From: Clostridium_AI sp964409685
Lineage (GTDB): Bacteria > Bacillota > Clostridia > Lachnospirales > Lachnospiraceae
DNA: 64,000 bases
Direction of reading: 5' to 3'
NCBI GenBank assembly: GCA_964409685.1
Contig: CAYPEJ010000005.1
Location: 102,149-166,148 of the forward strand
Below, piece after piece: positions 36,410 through 43,911 of this stretch (the first letter of the stretch is position 1; each line of letters begins with the position of its first letter). The notes beneath the pieces were generated by a model, which worked only from the letters and a program-made list of their open reading frames with translations, had not been told where the DNA came from and did no database searches. The translations under genes and the position numbers were made by a program.

Positions 36410-36725
36410 AAATATCTTCCCTTTCTCTTTCTAAATTTTCCTTACTTCGTCCTTAATACAAATGTCTTACCCCTGTCCGAAACCGAACCCCCCAAATGTT
36501 ACACTTTATCTGTACAAGATCTATTTTAATATTTTTTTAAGAAATAATATAGTTCTTTTATATTTTTTTGTTAAATAACCAAATAATAACCTCTCTTTCC
36601 GTAAATGTGCAAATCATAATACTTCTAACATTTCTGGCAGCAAAAACTCTCTTCTCAATTCTCACTCCCTAGTGATATGATTATCTAGCCACTTAAAATG
36701 AGAACGAAACAAAGGAGCGGATGAG
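36410..36725. other. Divergent gap between the lipase and the FtsH-like gene
   Basis: 316 nt, AT-rich apart from a C-rich patch near 36480-36500 (GGGGGG on the lipase strand). No RNA gene or clear consensus promoter was found. The ribosome site AAAGGAG of the FtsH-like gene lies at the right end. Confidence 0.35.
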
Positions 36726-38243
36726 ATGAAATTAAAAAAACATAGGGGTTGGGTCATTGGCATAGGTATTGCCGTATTTACCTTAATCACTGGTTTATTC
36801 GCCATCTATTATCGAGATACAAAATCTATTGATGCTATTGGAAAAGGAATTCTTTTTCTAATCGTAATCGGATTTATCATTTTCTTAGTACGAAATATGA
36901 TGCAGACCAATAGTAGCTCTTCTAAATATAAAGTAATTGAAACTACCAACGTAACATTTGACCAAATCGCTGGTATGGAACAAGTCAAAAAAGAAGCACA
37001 AGTTTATATAGATATCATGAAACATTTTGAACAGTATAAAAAAGAAGGGGTACGTATTCCAAAAGGTATTATCTTAGAAGGTAGCCCTGGAAATGGCAAA
37101 ACATTGTTTGCCAAAGCGATGGCAACTGAGATGGGCATCTCCTTCATTCAAGCAAATGCTTGTGATATCGGTGGTATTATCGTTGGAAAAGGCGCTCAGG
37201 ATCTGAAGAAAATTTTTAACCATGCACGAAAAATTAAGCCATGTATTGTATTCCTAGATGAAATCGATGCAATCGGTGGGAAACGTGCTGATAATGGAAA
37301 TGCAACCAATAGTGACAGTAACCGAACAGTAACTTCTTTGTTAACAGAGCTTGATGGGTTTGATGATAATGAAGGAATCTTCGTTATCGCCGCAACAAAC
37401 CGAATTGATTCTCTAGATGACGCTCTTGTTCGTCCTGGACGATTTGACCGTAAGATTACAATACAAAATCCAGATTATAACACACGTTATCAGTTGATTA
37501 AGATGTATACAAAAAGCAAAAAATTGTCTGATAATGTGAACCTTGAAGAACTAACTTGGAAATTTTCAGGAATGTGCTGTGCAGATATTGAAAATTGTAT
37601 AAATACTGCTGCCATTCATGCTATCTCAGAAAACCGTTCTATTATAGAAGAAAAGGACTTTGAACAAACTATTGTGCAACAAAAAATTAAAGGTTATTTA
37701 TTAGATAACGACGAAGAAATCAGCCAAAAAGAATTGACTGCATATCACGAAGCAGGTCATGCGATTGTAACAAAATTGTTGACTAATGACATAATTGATA
37801 TTGTGTCCATTATGCCTACAACTTCTCATGTGAAAGGATTTACTATGTCTTACAGTAAGCAGGCACAAGATCTACTTGCGCTACATGAGATTGAGAGTAG
37901 AATCTTTATTTTACTTGCAGGACGTGCAGCAGAATACTTGTATCTTGGAGAAAAGGAAGAAAACATTACGACAGGATGTTCCGATGATTTAAGAAAAGCA
38001 GTAAATCTTATGAAAGGGTATGTAAAGACAACTACGAAAGGTATTAGTTATAACCATGAAAATGAAAACCATCTTCCAGCATCATTTTATGAAGACTTAA
38101 ATAGCGTAAGTGATGCCATGTGGGAGGCGACTGTGAATATTTGCCGTGAACATTGGGATTGTTTAAGCACGATTGCAGAGGCTTTGATTGAAAAGAAATG
38201 GATTACGAAGGATGAATTCGAAGAGTTAGTTCATATAAATTAA
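36726..38243 (+). CDS. Short FtsH-like membrane AAA+ zinc protease
   Basis: 505 residues against about 610-650 for housekeeping FtsH. Two N-terminal membrane helices (about 9-29 and 39-56) are joined by only about 10 residues, so the usual extracytoplasmic domain is missing. The AAA domain has Walker A GSPGNGKT (119-126), Walker B IVFLDEID (Asp178, Glu179) and the second region of homology RPGRFDR. The protease site is HEAGH (341-345) with Asp421 as the likely third zinc ligand. The pore loop reads IIVG where FtsH normally has a Phe (FVG), an unusual substitution. Probably a specialised paralog; targets unknown. GGAG precedes the ATG. Confidence 0.85.
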   Translation: MKLKKHRGWVIGIGIAVFTLITGLFAIYYRDTKSIDAIGKGILFLIVIGFIIFLVRNMMQTNSSSSKYKVIETTNVTFDQIAGMEQVKKEAQVYIDIMKHFEQYKKEGVRIPKGIILEGSPGNGKTLFAKAMATEMGISFIQANACDIGGIIVGKGAQDLKKIFNHARKIKPCIVFLDEIDAIGGKRADNGNATNSDSNRTVTSLLTELDGFDDNEGIFVIAATNRIDSLDDALVRPGRFDRKITIQNPDYNTRYQLIKMYTKSKKLSDNVNLEELTWKFSGMCCADIENCINTAAIHAISENRSIIEEKDFEQTIVQQKIKGYLLDNDEEISQKELTAYHEAGHAIVTKLLTNDIIDIVSIMPTTSHVKGFTMSYSKQAQDLLALHEIESRIFILLAGRAAEYLYLGEKEENITTGCSDDLRKAVNLMKGYVKTTTKGISYNHENENHLPASFYEDLNSVSDAMWEATVNICREHWDCLSTIAEALIEKKWITKDEFEELVHIN

Positions 38244-38310
38244 AGATTGTGAAATAGTATCATATATTCCATATATTTTCTTGCATTTGTGACAAATTCC
38301 TTTTTCATTC

Positions 38311-38339
38311 TTGTACACATGCAGATATTATGTTATACT
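38311..38339 (+). promoter_or_regulatory. Promoter of the type I toxin mRNA
   Basis: TTGTAC (38311-38316), 17-bp spacer, TATACT (38334-38339). Transcription would start near 38345, at a 7-bp hairpin (CGTGTAG / CTACACG, 38344-38367) that would cap the RNA's 5' end. Confidence 0.65.
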
Positions 38340-38429
38340 TTCTCGTGTAGTATGTATATGCTACACGATACATATCGAAACCAGTCACATCGTGAAGGGT
38401 GGTTGCCATCTCCGGAAGGAGGTGGGATT

Positions 38430-38519
38430 ATGAGTTCGTTTGAAGAATTAATGCTTATTATTTCGATTGTAGAATTGATATTCATTATATTAAAGTTCCA
38501 TGACGACAAAAAAAATTAA
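38430..38519 (+). CDS. Small holin-like membrane peptide, candidate type I toxin
   Basis: 29 residues: MSSFEELML, then a single hydrophobic helix (IISIVELIFIILKF), then charged HDDKKN. This is the layout of TxpA/BsrG-type and 'putative holin-like toxin' peptides, which damage the membrane. AGGAGG lies 7 nt before the ATG. The same frame is open further upstream, but that stretch precedes the likely transcription start, so the short form is preferred. The ORF is flanked by pairing blocks that can shut its ribosome site and is overlapped at its 3' end by an antisense transcription unit. Toxicity is inferred. Confidence 0.7.
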   Translation: MSSFEELMLIISIVELIFIILKFHDDKKN

Positions 38520-38593
38520 CCGCCCACCTGACCAAGGATACGGTTAATTTTTTAATCAAACTCTTTGGCAACCACTCATGTGACTGGTTGTTT
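38508..38593 (-). ncRNA. Candidate antisense antitoxin RNA
   Basis: On the minus strand a promoter (TTGATT, 17 bp, TACAAT at 38628-38600) would start an RNA near 38593. It would end at the hairpin TTAACCG / CGGTTAA (38547-38516) followed by eight Ts (38515-38508), giving about 85 nt. It is fully complementary to the toxin mRNA from the last codons through the 3' pairing blocks, the arrangement of txpA/RatA-like systems. Confidence 0.65.
38516..38553. terminator. Bidirectional terminator at the toxin stop codon
   Basis: TTAACCG / CGGTTAA stem with TTTTTT on the plus side and eight Ts on the minus side. On the plus strand it gives an early end that would remove pairing blocks A and B; on the minus strand it ends the antisense RNA. 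Confidence 0.7.
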
Positions 38594-38596
38594 TTT
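38569..38596 (+). terminator. Distal terminator of the toxin mRNA
   Basis: CAACCA / TGGTTG with inner TCA/TGA pairing, then TTTTTTATTA. A transcript ending here includes all 3' pairing blocks. Confidence 0.7.
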
Positions 38597-38599
38597 ATT

Positions 38600-38628
38600 A
38601 TTGTAGCATAATGAAAATAAAGAATCAA
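38600..38628 (-). promoter_or_regulatory. Promoter of the antisense RNA
   Basis: Minus strand TTGATT (38628-38623), 17-bp spacer, TACAAT (38605-38600). Confidence 0.65.
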
Positions 38629-38796
38629 CTCTAAATTTTGATGATTGAACAAAACTGAATAATTAAAAAAATTGCTCTTTGTTTTCCCATATGTATGCTT
38701 CCTTTCTCAATATCTACGTCTACATCCTTAACAAACTCTATTATATTGCAACAAACGCAAGCTTATTGTAACAAAAAAAGCAGCGAATCCTAGGAC

Positions 38797-39372
38797 TTAC
38801 TGCTTTCTGATACATTGTTCAAATATTTCTTCCATTGCCTGATACTTACATAAAAATGATTCCTGACTTGCTTTTAACATTTCTTCTGCTGATATATTGG
38901 AAAAATTAAGGACATATCCATTTTTCAAGGCAAGAGAACGGATAAACTCCCTCTGACTTCTTCCATTTCCCTCTCGAAACGGATGCAGGGCATTTATTTC
39001 AGAAAAATAATACGCCAGCCGCCTGGCAAGCTTCTGTTGATTCAACCCTTCAAGAAACAGTTCCTTTCTGAGGCTTTCAAATATTTCTTTTGCCTGCGTC
39101 TCGACATACATCACGTTACAGAACCTGTTTCCTTTTGCAATATCAACTGTTCTGACTTTGCCTGCCCAGTCATATACATCCTGAAAAATATAATAATGAA
39201 TCGAACAAAGATGCTTCAAATCAAAATTCCCCTTGATTGGCTTATCAATCAGGTCTAAAATCCTAAGCATTGTCAATTTCCGTTCTATTACCTGTAGTTT
39301 TTCGTAATCCTGTATTCCAAGTTTATTCACCAGCACATCGGTTCCTGGATAACAATAAATTGTATCTGCCAT
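38797..39372 (-). CDS. Fic-domain AMP transferase toxin
   Basis: 191 residues. The Fic motif HPFREGNGR starts at His130 and is intact, so the protein should transfer AMP (or another nucleotide) to a target, as in VbhT and related Fic toxins. No N-terminal or C-terminal inhibitory helix is visible, consistent with a class I Fic held in check by a separate antitoxin, which lies immediately upstream. The start is the ATG at 39372 (MADTIYCYPG) with GAGG upstream; a TTG two codons earlier would overlap the antitoxin. The gap to the antitoxin stop is 2 nt, so the genes are probably coupled. Confidence 0.9.
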   Translation of the reverse strand: MADTIYCYPGTDVLVNKLGIQDYEKLQVIERKLTMLRILDLIDKPIKGNFDLKHLCSIHYYIFQDVYDWAGKVRTVDIAKGNRFCNVMYVETQAKEIFESLRKELFLEGLNQQKLARRLAYYFSEINALHPFREGNGRSQREFIRSLALKNGYVLNFSNISAEEMLKASQESFLCKYQAMEEIFEQCIRKQ

Positions 39373-39374
39373 AA

Positions 39375-39698
39375 TCAAACCTCGCTTAAAATCTGCTTTC
39401 TGACGGCATCTCCTGATATCATGCCACTCCTATACTCCTCTAAAAGCTTAATATCTTCCGGTGTCAGCTGCATTCCTTCCATTTTCATTGTAGCTTCTAC
39501 CTCACTGACTGCTTCCTTTGCCGTGTAAGGAGAATTCTTTAACTTTACTTCAAAAGGAATTCCTTCCTGTATAATTAGCTGGTTTAGTGACATATTAATA
39601 TAAGTAGATAAATTAAGTCCCAGTTTATTCAATATATCAACTGCATCCGCTTTCACTTTTTCTGGTGTACGTGCTTGAACTAATGTCATTTTTTCCAT
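39375..39698 (-). CDS. Fic antitoxin: RelB/DinJ-like N-terminus joined to a VbhA-like inhibitory helix
   Basis: 107 residues. Residues about 1-55 (VQARTPEKVKADAVDILNKLGLNLSTYINMSLNQLI) resemble the RelB/DinJ ribbon-helix-helix antitoxin domain, which dimerises and binds DNA. Residues about 66-105 (from SEVEATMKMEGM to MISGDAVRKQIL) resemble VbhA. Within this, T70-MKM-E74-G75 fits the [S/T]xxxE[G/N] inhibition motif that blocks ATP gamma-phosphate binding in Fic proteins. GAGGGATGA precedes the ATG. Its DNA-binding domain probably autoregulates the promoter just upstream. Confidence 0.82.
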   Translation of the reverse strand: MEKMTLVQARTPEKVKADAVDILNKLGLNLSTYINMSLNQLIIQEGIPFEVKLKNSPYTAKEAVSEVEATMKMEGMQLTPEDIKLLEEYRSGMISGDAVRKQILSEV

Positions 39699-39728
39699 GA
39701 TTCATCCCTCTTTCTTCTTGTTGATTCA

Positions 39729-39757
39729 AGCATACAATACCATCATTACAATGTCAA
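39729..39757 (-). promoter_or_regulatory. Promoter of the Fic toxin-antitoxin operon
   Basis: Minus strand TTGACA (39757-39752), 17-bp spacer, TATGCT (39734-39729), about 30 nt before the antitoxin start. Confidence 0.65.
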
Positions 39758-39780
39758 TACAACTGCATGTCTTTTGTTAC

Positions 39781-39942
39781 CTATTTCTTTACCTCACCCT
39801 TCCTTTTTTCTCTATATTCTATTAGAAATTCTTCTTCCTCCTTATCATTGTTAACATCTCTGTTCTTACATCCATTTAAAACTAGGAAACAGAACATTGT
39901 CCCACAAAATAGAATTAGAACACAAAAAGGACAACTCATCAT
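39781..39942 (-). CDS. Possible small membrane or lipoprotein-like peptide
   Basis: 53 codons starting with a double ATG (39942, 39939): a hydrophobic, Cys-rich N-terminal half ending in FLVLNGCKN, which loosely resembles a lipobox, then a highly charged tail (NNDKEEEEFLIEYREKRKGEVKK). The only upstream purine-rich site (AAAGGA) is about 14 nt from the ATG, rather far. The 5' end overlaps a hairpin at 39924-39966. It lies upstream of, and separate from, the Fic promoter. Possibly a real small protein or a remnant. Confidence 0.3.
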   Translation of the reverse strand: MMSCPFCVLILFCGTMFCFLVLNGCKNRDVNNDKEEEEFLIEYREKRKGEVKK

Positions 39943-39966
39943 ATAGATACGAGTTATCCTTTTTTC
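39924..39966. terminator. Bidirectional terminator-like hairpin
   Basis: AAAAAGGA(C)AACTC / GAGTT(A)TCCTTTTTT, a strong stem with T-rich 3' sides on both strands. No obvious gene ends here, so it may be a leftover of a lost gene. Confidence 0.5.
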
Positions 39967-40107
39967 ATTGCTTAAGTATTCAATTTCAAGTTTTACGAAA
40001 TACTAGGATAAAACTAGGGTATCAACCGTCCCCACATGGATACAATACTTGTAAACAGTGGGTTACAATAAACATTAACGTAGTTGCGACATATGACACA
40101 AAAAAAT
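39967..40107. other. Gene-free stretch before tRNA-Ser
   Basis: About 140 nt without a supported gene or repeat. No copy of the tRNA-Ser 3' end was found here or further left, so there is no sign of an attachment-site duplication. Confidence 0.35.
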
Positions 40108-40131
40108 AAACCCTCGCCAACACAAGGGTTT
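40108..40131 (-). terminator. Terminator of tRNA-Ser
   Basis: AAACCCT / AGGGTTT stem with a 10-nt loop, then A and TTTTTTT on the minus strand, 5 nt past the tRNA. Confidence 0.8.
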
Positions 40132-40136
40132 TAGAA

Positions 40137-40222
40137 CGGAGACGGTGGGATTCGAACCCACGTGCCTGTTAAGGCAAAACGATTTCGAGTCGTTCTCGTT
40201 ATGGCCTCTTCGATACGTCTCC
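40137..40222 (-). tRNA. tRNA-Ser(CGA)
   Basis: Minus-strand cloverleaf: acceptor GGAGACG / CGTCTCC with discriminator G, anticodon stem ACGA/TCGT around CTCGAAA (anticodon CGA, codon UCG), a long variable arm (TGCCTTAACAGGCA) as in class II tRNAs, and the T arm GTGGGTTCGAATCCCAC. CCA is not encoded. Confidence 0.95.
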
Positions 40223-40280
40223 ATATGAAATAAGATTATTCATTTCTAATCCAACAATCCATTCCATGTCACCATCTTAA

Positions 40281-41252
40281 CTACCTCTGGCTAAACTTCA
40301 CAATCAACAGCTCCACCGCCATCTGATCCGCCATAAGACCTGTTTTCACCTGTGCTTCCATCTCTGCACAATCCTTCAGATGCTCAATCAATCCTCGTTT
40401 TGTAAAGTTCTGTGCCTGTGACATATACTTTTGAACTGCAAAAGGTGGCACGCCAACCTTCCGAGCAATATCATTACGATTCTGCCCTTTCAGTTCTTTG
40501 ATTTGCAATAAGATGTTAAAATGTCTTGTGATTAAAAATAAAATAGACATAGGTTTTTCCCGTAAAGTTAACAAATCATAATAATAATTCAGTGCTTGTT
40601 GTTGACGCTTTGACGCAATGGCATCAATCATCATAAAGATCTGATTCGATACCTGTGTCACACAAACTGCATCAATATCTTCTACTGTGATAACATCCTT
40701 ATCCATACAGTAGCATACCAACTTTTCAATCTCCTGCACCATACCTTCCATGTCTGTCCCAGACTTATTCATAAAATAAGTCAATGTATCCTTCGTAATC
40801 TTCTTCTGCGCTCGATTCAACATCTGCACAATCCAAAGCTGTAAATTCTTCTCGTCCATCCCGTTCATCTCTGAGATAACACCCATATCCTTTACTGCCT
40901 TGTACAAACGATTACGCTTGTCCACTTCCGACTCCACAAAGATAAAATAGCAATAATCAGGAAGTTGTTTCATATAATCCGCCAAATCATTGGTAGACTT
41001 AAATAGTCCACTATTTTGAATTAATATCAAACGACGTTCACTGAAAAATGGCATCGTATTCGCAATCTCAATTATTCTTGGAACTTCAATTGATTTACCT
41101 TCTAAGTAAGTAAAATTCATCGTGTCTTCGTCACCAATAATTGCTGTCTTTAACTTATTCTTATAAAGCTTCTTCAAATACTCTTCCGTACCATACAGCA
41201 AATAGCACTGCTTAAACTGATTCTGCTTAATATGTTCTTTAATAATTTGCAT
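40281..41252 (-). CDS. holA: DNA polymerase III delta subunit
   Basis: 323 residues; clamp-loader subunit that opens the beta clamp. The N-terminal domain shows CYLLYGTEEYLKKLYKNKL and MPFFSERRLILIQNSGLF, where the family contacts the clamp. The central YFMNKSGTDMEGMVQEIEKLVCY and the C-terminal collar helices are typical. Start ATG has AGGAG upstream. It follows comEC on the same strand by about 125 nt, a common neighbour pairing in Firmicutes. Confidence 0.93.
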   Translation of the reverse strand: MQIIKEHIKQNQFKQCYLLYGTEEYLKKLYKNKLKTAIIGDEDTMNFTYLEGKSIEVPRIIEIANTMPFFSERRLILIQNSGLFKSTNDLADYMKQLPDYCYFIFVESEVDKRNRLYKAVKDMGVISEMNGMDEKNLQLWIVQMLNRAQKKITKDTLTYFMNKSGTDMEGMVQEIEKLVCYCMDKDVITVEDIDAVCVTQVSNQIFMMIDAIASKRQQQALNYYYDLLTLREKPMSILFLITRHFNILLQIKELKGQNRNDIARKVGVPPFAVQKYMSQAQNFTKRGLIEHLKDCAEMEAQVKTGLMADQMAVELLIVKFSQR

Positions 41253-41377
41253 AAGGCACTCCTAACTAACCAATTGAATTTCCGATTTTTCCTTACTGGA
41301 AATACCTATACTATTTTAACCGTTATTAAATGAAGTTTCAAGTACATTTTTCATTTTCTCAAAATTTAATAACTAAA

Positions 41378-43825
41378 CTATTTCATGTAGGGTTCTACAT
41401 CCGTGTTCTCGATATAACTCCTGATTCGAAATATATTTCCATCTGTTTCAACATGAATTGCACCACACTTGGTTGTAACTTTCTGTTTTACTTGATACGT
41501 ATCTAACCGTTCCATCAACTCTACATGAGGATGTCCGTATCGATTTTCTTTTCCACAAGAGATCAAACCTATCTTTGGATTTATTCGCTTTAACCACTCT
41601 TTACAGGTAGAATACTTTGAACCATGATGTGCAATTTTTAGAATGTCATATTGCTTCCTCGTTAGCATCATACTTTCTAATATCGCCTTTTCTCCTTGTT
41701 CGTCTACATCTCCTGTTAATAGCATGGAAAATTCTTTATAAAGAACCTCTAATACAATGGATGCTGCATTTCTATCATCAGATGGAAAATCATAAGATGG
41801 ATGTAGACAATTTAAAATCAAATCTCCGCTCTGTAACCTGCTTCCTCGCTCTACATAAAGCACTTTTATTCCTTGCTGTTCTGCCAAACTAACCATTTCT
41901 ACATAAGTATCATCTCGACTATTCAGATTTGCAAGTACTAGATGCTCTATCCTAATCTCATCGGAACACTCTCTTATCAATTCCTCCACTCCGCTGATAT
42001 GATCCGCATCTAAATGTGTTAAAAAACAGTAATCCAACCTTTTCACACATGAGTATTTTAGAAATGGTAGAATTCGATAAATCCCGACTGATGAAATATC
42101 GGTACTCCCCCCATCAATCAAAAAAGTTACACCATCCTTTGTTTCCATAAAAATGCTATCTCCCTGCCCTACATCAAGCATTGTTACCTGTAAAGTCGAT
42201 TCTGGTACCTTACACATTAATAAACAACAAGCTAATACTAAAAATATACCTGATACCTTAGTCTTCCTCCACATAACGCCAATACCAAACACAAGCACAC
42301 ATATGGCAAACCCAAGTACTTGCCATACCTTCGGTCTTCCCAGCAAAACTCGATTCCAAGGAATATCTTGAAAAATATTACAGACAAATTGATACAACAC
42401 AAGAATGTAATGAACACTTTTACATAACACAAATGTAACTGGTGGGATTATATTTCCAAACAAACCTATTAGAAGTGCCATAAGCACAAGATAAGAACTT
42501 AGAGGTAAAATGAACAAATTTACAAGCGGAGCAAGACACGCAAATTCATAATAGAACCACAACAATATTGGTAATGTTAAAAATTGTATCACACAACTTA
42601 CAAACAAAGACTTTCGGAATCCCTTCGTAAGTTTATTTAAAAATACCGCTACACTATGATATTCTGTCTTTTCCTTCATTTTCATATGGCGTTCAAAGTC
42701 TGGAAAGCAACATTTTAAATATTCTACACATATAGGATAGAAAAACACAACGCCTATAACGGCTAGATACGACAATAGAAATCCGCATTGAAATAATTGA
42801 TATGGTTGCTGCAGAAGAATAAGAAAACCGCTTAGTGCGATAGCCGATTTTGAATCATAACTCCGTTGAAACAAACATGCAGATAGAGATAATATCATCA
42901 TCACAACCGCTCTGTTTGTAGATACACTAAATCCTGTCATGATTCCATAGAGATATATTAAAATGATACATAAAATAGATGCAATGTTATGATGTAATCC
43001 AATTTTCTTTAAACATTGAAACAGAAATAATCCTATCATTGAGATATGCAAGCCAGATATGGCTAATATGTGAGAGATTCCCGCCTTTTGATATAGCGTT
43101 TTGATATCACCACTCAAATTACTTTTATCTCCTAATATCATAGCATGAAGAATTTCACTATCTTCTGGTGATAGCATTTTTTGATACGTTTTGCTCATAT
43201 TTGATTTTAATCTTTGCAGATAACGATAAATTGCTATCTTTGACTTCTTCCTTTGAATTAGAGTCCCATCCCAAACTCGATAATGGACTCCTTTCGCCTG
43301 ATAATACGACTTACTATCAAATTGTCCTGGATTGGTAGCAGAATCAAATTGTGTAATTTCTCCTTGATAACAAATTTGGTCACCAATGGTAAGTTCGTTG
43401 AAATTAGGGTCTTGGATTACTAGGCTACTTAATGGAGCACTATCTTTTCCCTTCTCCTCTACAATCAATACATCAGACAAATACACTTCTTGTAAGGTCG
43501 CTTTTTCAAGGATGTTGCTTATCCTTCCCTCTAGCACAACCGTACTTTCTAGCATCTGATCTGGTAATTGATTATTCATCTGATAATATGTAGGTAACAA
43601 AAAGCCAATACACATGAATATCGGCAAAAATAATATAAAATAATCGGATTGTTCTATGGACTTTCCTTTAGAATGAAAAAAGATATAGTAGAAAAACAAC
43701 GTTAGAATACTGATTACAAGAATACAAGGAATAAATTTCAAAAATGAACATATATATTTATTACAGACGATACCTATCATGAAAAAACATAGTATCCAAA
43801 TTAAAGGTCTTTTGACCAATGACAT
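41378..43825 (-). CDS. comEC: DNA uptake channel ComEC/Rec2
   Basis: About 816 residues. The N-terminal about 200 residues hold two membrane helices and an OB-like domain (ISNILEKATLQEVYLSDVLIVEEKGKD). The central competence domain has many membrane helices with the motif ISGLHISMIGLFLF. The C-terminal metallo-beta-lactamase-like domain starts VTMLDVGQGDSIFMETKDGVTFLIDGG and has THLDADHISGV, probably a nuclease degrading the non-transported strand. The ATG at 43825 lies only one base from GGGAGG, so the TTG at 43819, 7 nt from that site, may be the true start. It follows the GerMN gene, with comEA four genes upstream. Confidence 0.93.
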   Translation of the reverse strand: MSLVKRPLIWILCFFMIGIVCNKYICSFLKFIPCILVISILTLFFYYIFFHSKGKSIEQSDYFILFLPIFMCIGFLLPTYYQMNNQLPDQMLESTVVLEGRISNILEKATLQEVYLSDVLIVEEKGKDSAPLSSLVIQDPNFNELTIGDQICYQGEITQFDSATNPGQFDSKSYYQAKGVHYRVWDGTLIQRKKSKIAIYRYLQRLKSNMSKTYQKMLSPEDSEILHAMILGDKSNLSGDIKTLYQKAGISHILAISGLHISMIGLFLFQCLKKIGLHHNIASILCIILIYLYGIMTGFSVSTNRAVVMMILSLSACLFQRSYDSKSAIALSGFLILLQQPYQLFQCGFLLSYLAVIGVVFFYPICVEYLKCCFPDFERHMKMKEKTEYHSVAVFLNKLTKGFRKSLFVSCVIQFLTLPILLWFYYEFACLAPLVNLFILPLSSYLVLMALLIGLFGNIIPPVTFVLCKSVHYILVLYQFVCNIFQDIPWNRVLLGRPKVWQVLGFAICVLVFGIGVMWRKTKVSGIFLVLACCLLMCKVPESTLQVTMLDVGQGDSIFMETKDGVTFLIDGGSTDISSVGIYRILPFLKYSCVKRLDYCFLTHLDADHISGVEELIRECSDEIRIEHLVLANLNSRDDTYVEMVSLAEQQGIKVLYVERGSRLQSGDLILNCLHPSYDFPSDDRNAASIVLEVLYKEFSMLLTGDVDEQGEKAILESMMLTRKQYDILKIAHHGSKYSTCKEWLKRINPKIGLISCGKENRYGHPHVELMERLDTYQVKQKVTTKCGAIHVETDGNIFRIRSYIENTDVEPYMK

Positions 43826-43838
43826 TCCTCCCAAATAT

Positions 43839-43871
43839 GCAAACTGCCGTCAGCCTTAGATGGCAGTTTGC
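43839..43871. repeat. Hairpin between the GerMN and comEC genes
   Basis: GCAAACTGCC / GGCAGTTTGC perfect 10-bp arms, ending about 13 bp before comEC. The T-rich tail (TTTTATTTT) is on the plus strand, opposite to both genes, so its role is unclear. Confidence 0.5.
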
Positions 43872-43911
43872 TTTTATTTTAATGAAACATTCCATATTTA
43901 CTACTTCACAT

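Larger units (their letters stand above)
38381..38587 (+). promoter_or_regulatory. Three nested 5'-3' pairing blocks enclosing the toxin ORF
   Basis: Block A: CCAGTCACAT (38381-38390) pairs with ATGTGACTGG (38578-38587). Block B: GTGGTTGCCA (38399-38408) pairs with TGGCAACCAC (38566-38575). Block C: AGGTGGG (38420-38426), the ribosome site, pairs with CCCACCT (38523-38529). All three are perfect and correctly nested, so full-length RNA should fold with its ribosome site closed, as known for type I toxin mRNAs. Confidence 0.7.

Noticed and set aside
38289..38429. N-terminal extension of the small toxin ORF
   Set aside because: It begins upstream of the predicted transcription start and lacks a ribosome site; the short form has AGGAGG at ideal spacing.
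38240..40222. Integrated island with attachment sites at tRNA-Ser
   Set aside because: No duplicate of the tRNA 3' end and no integrase were found.
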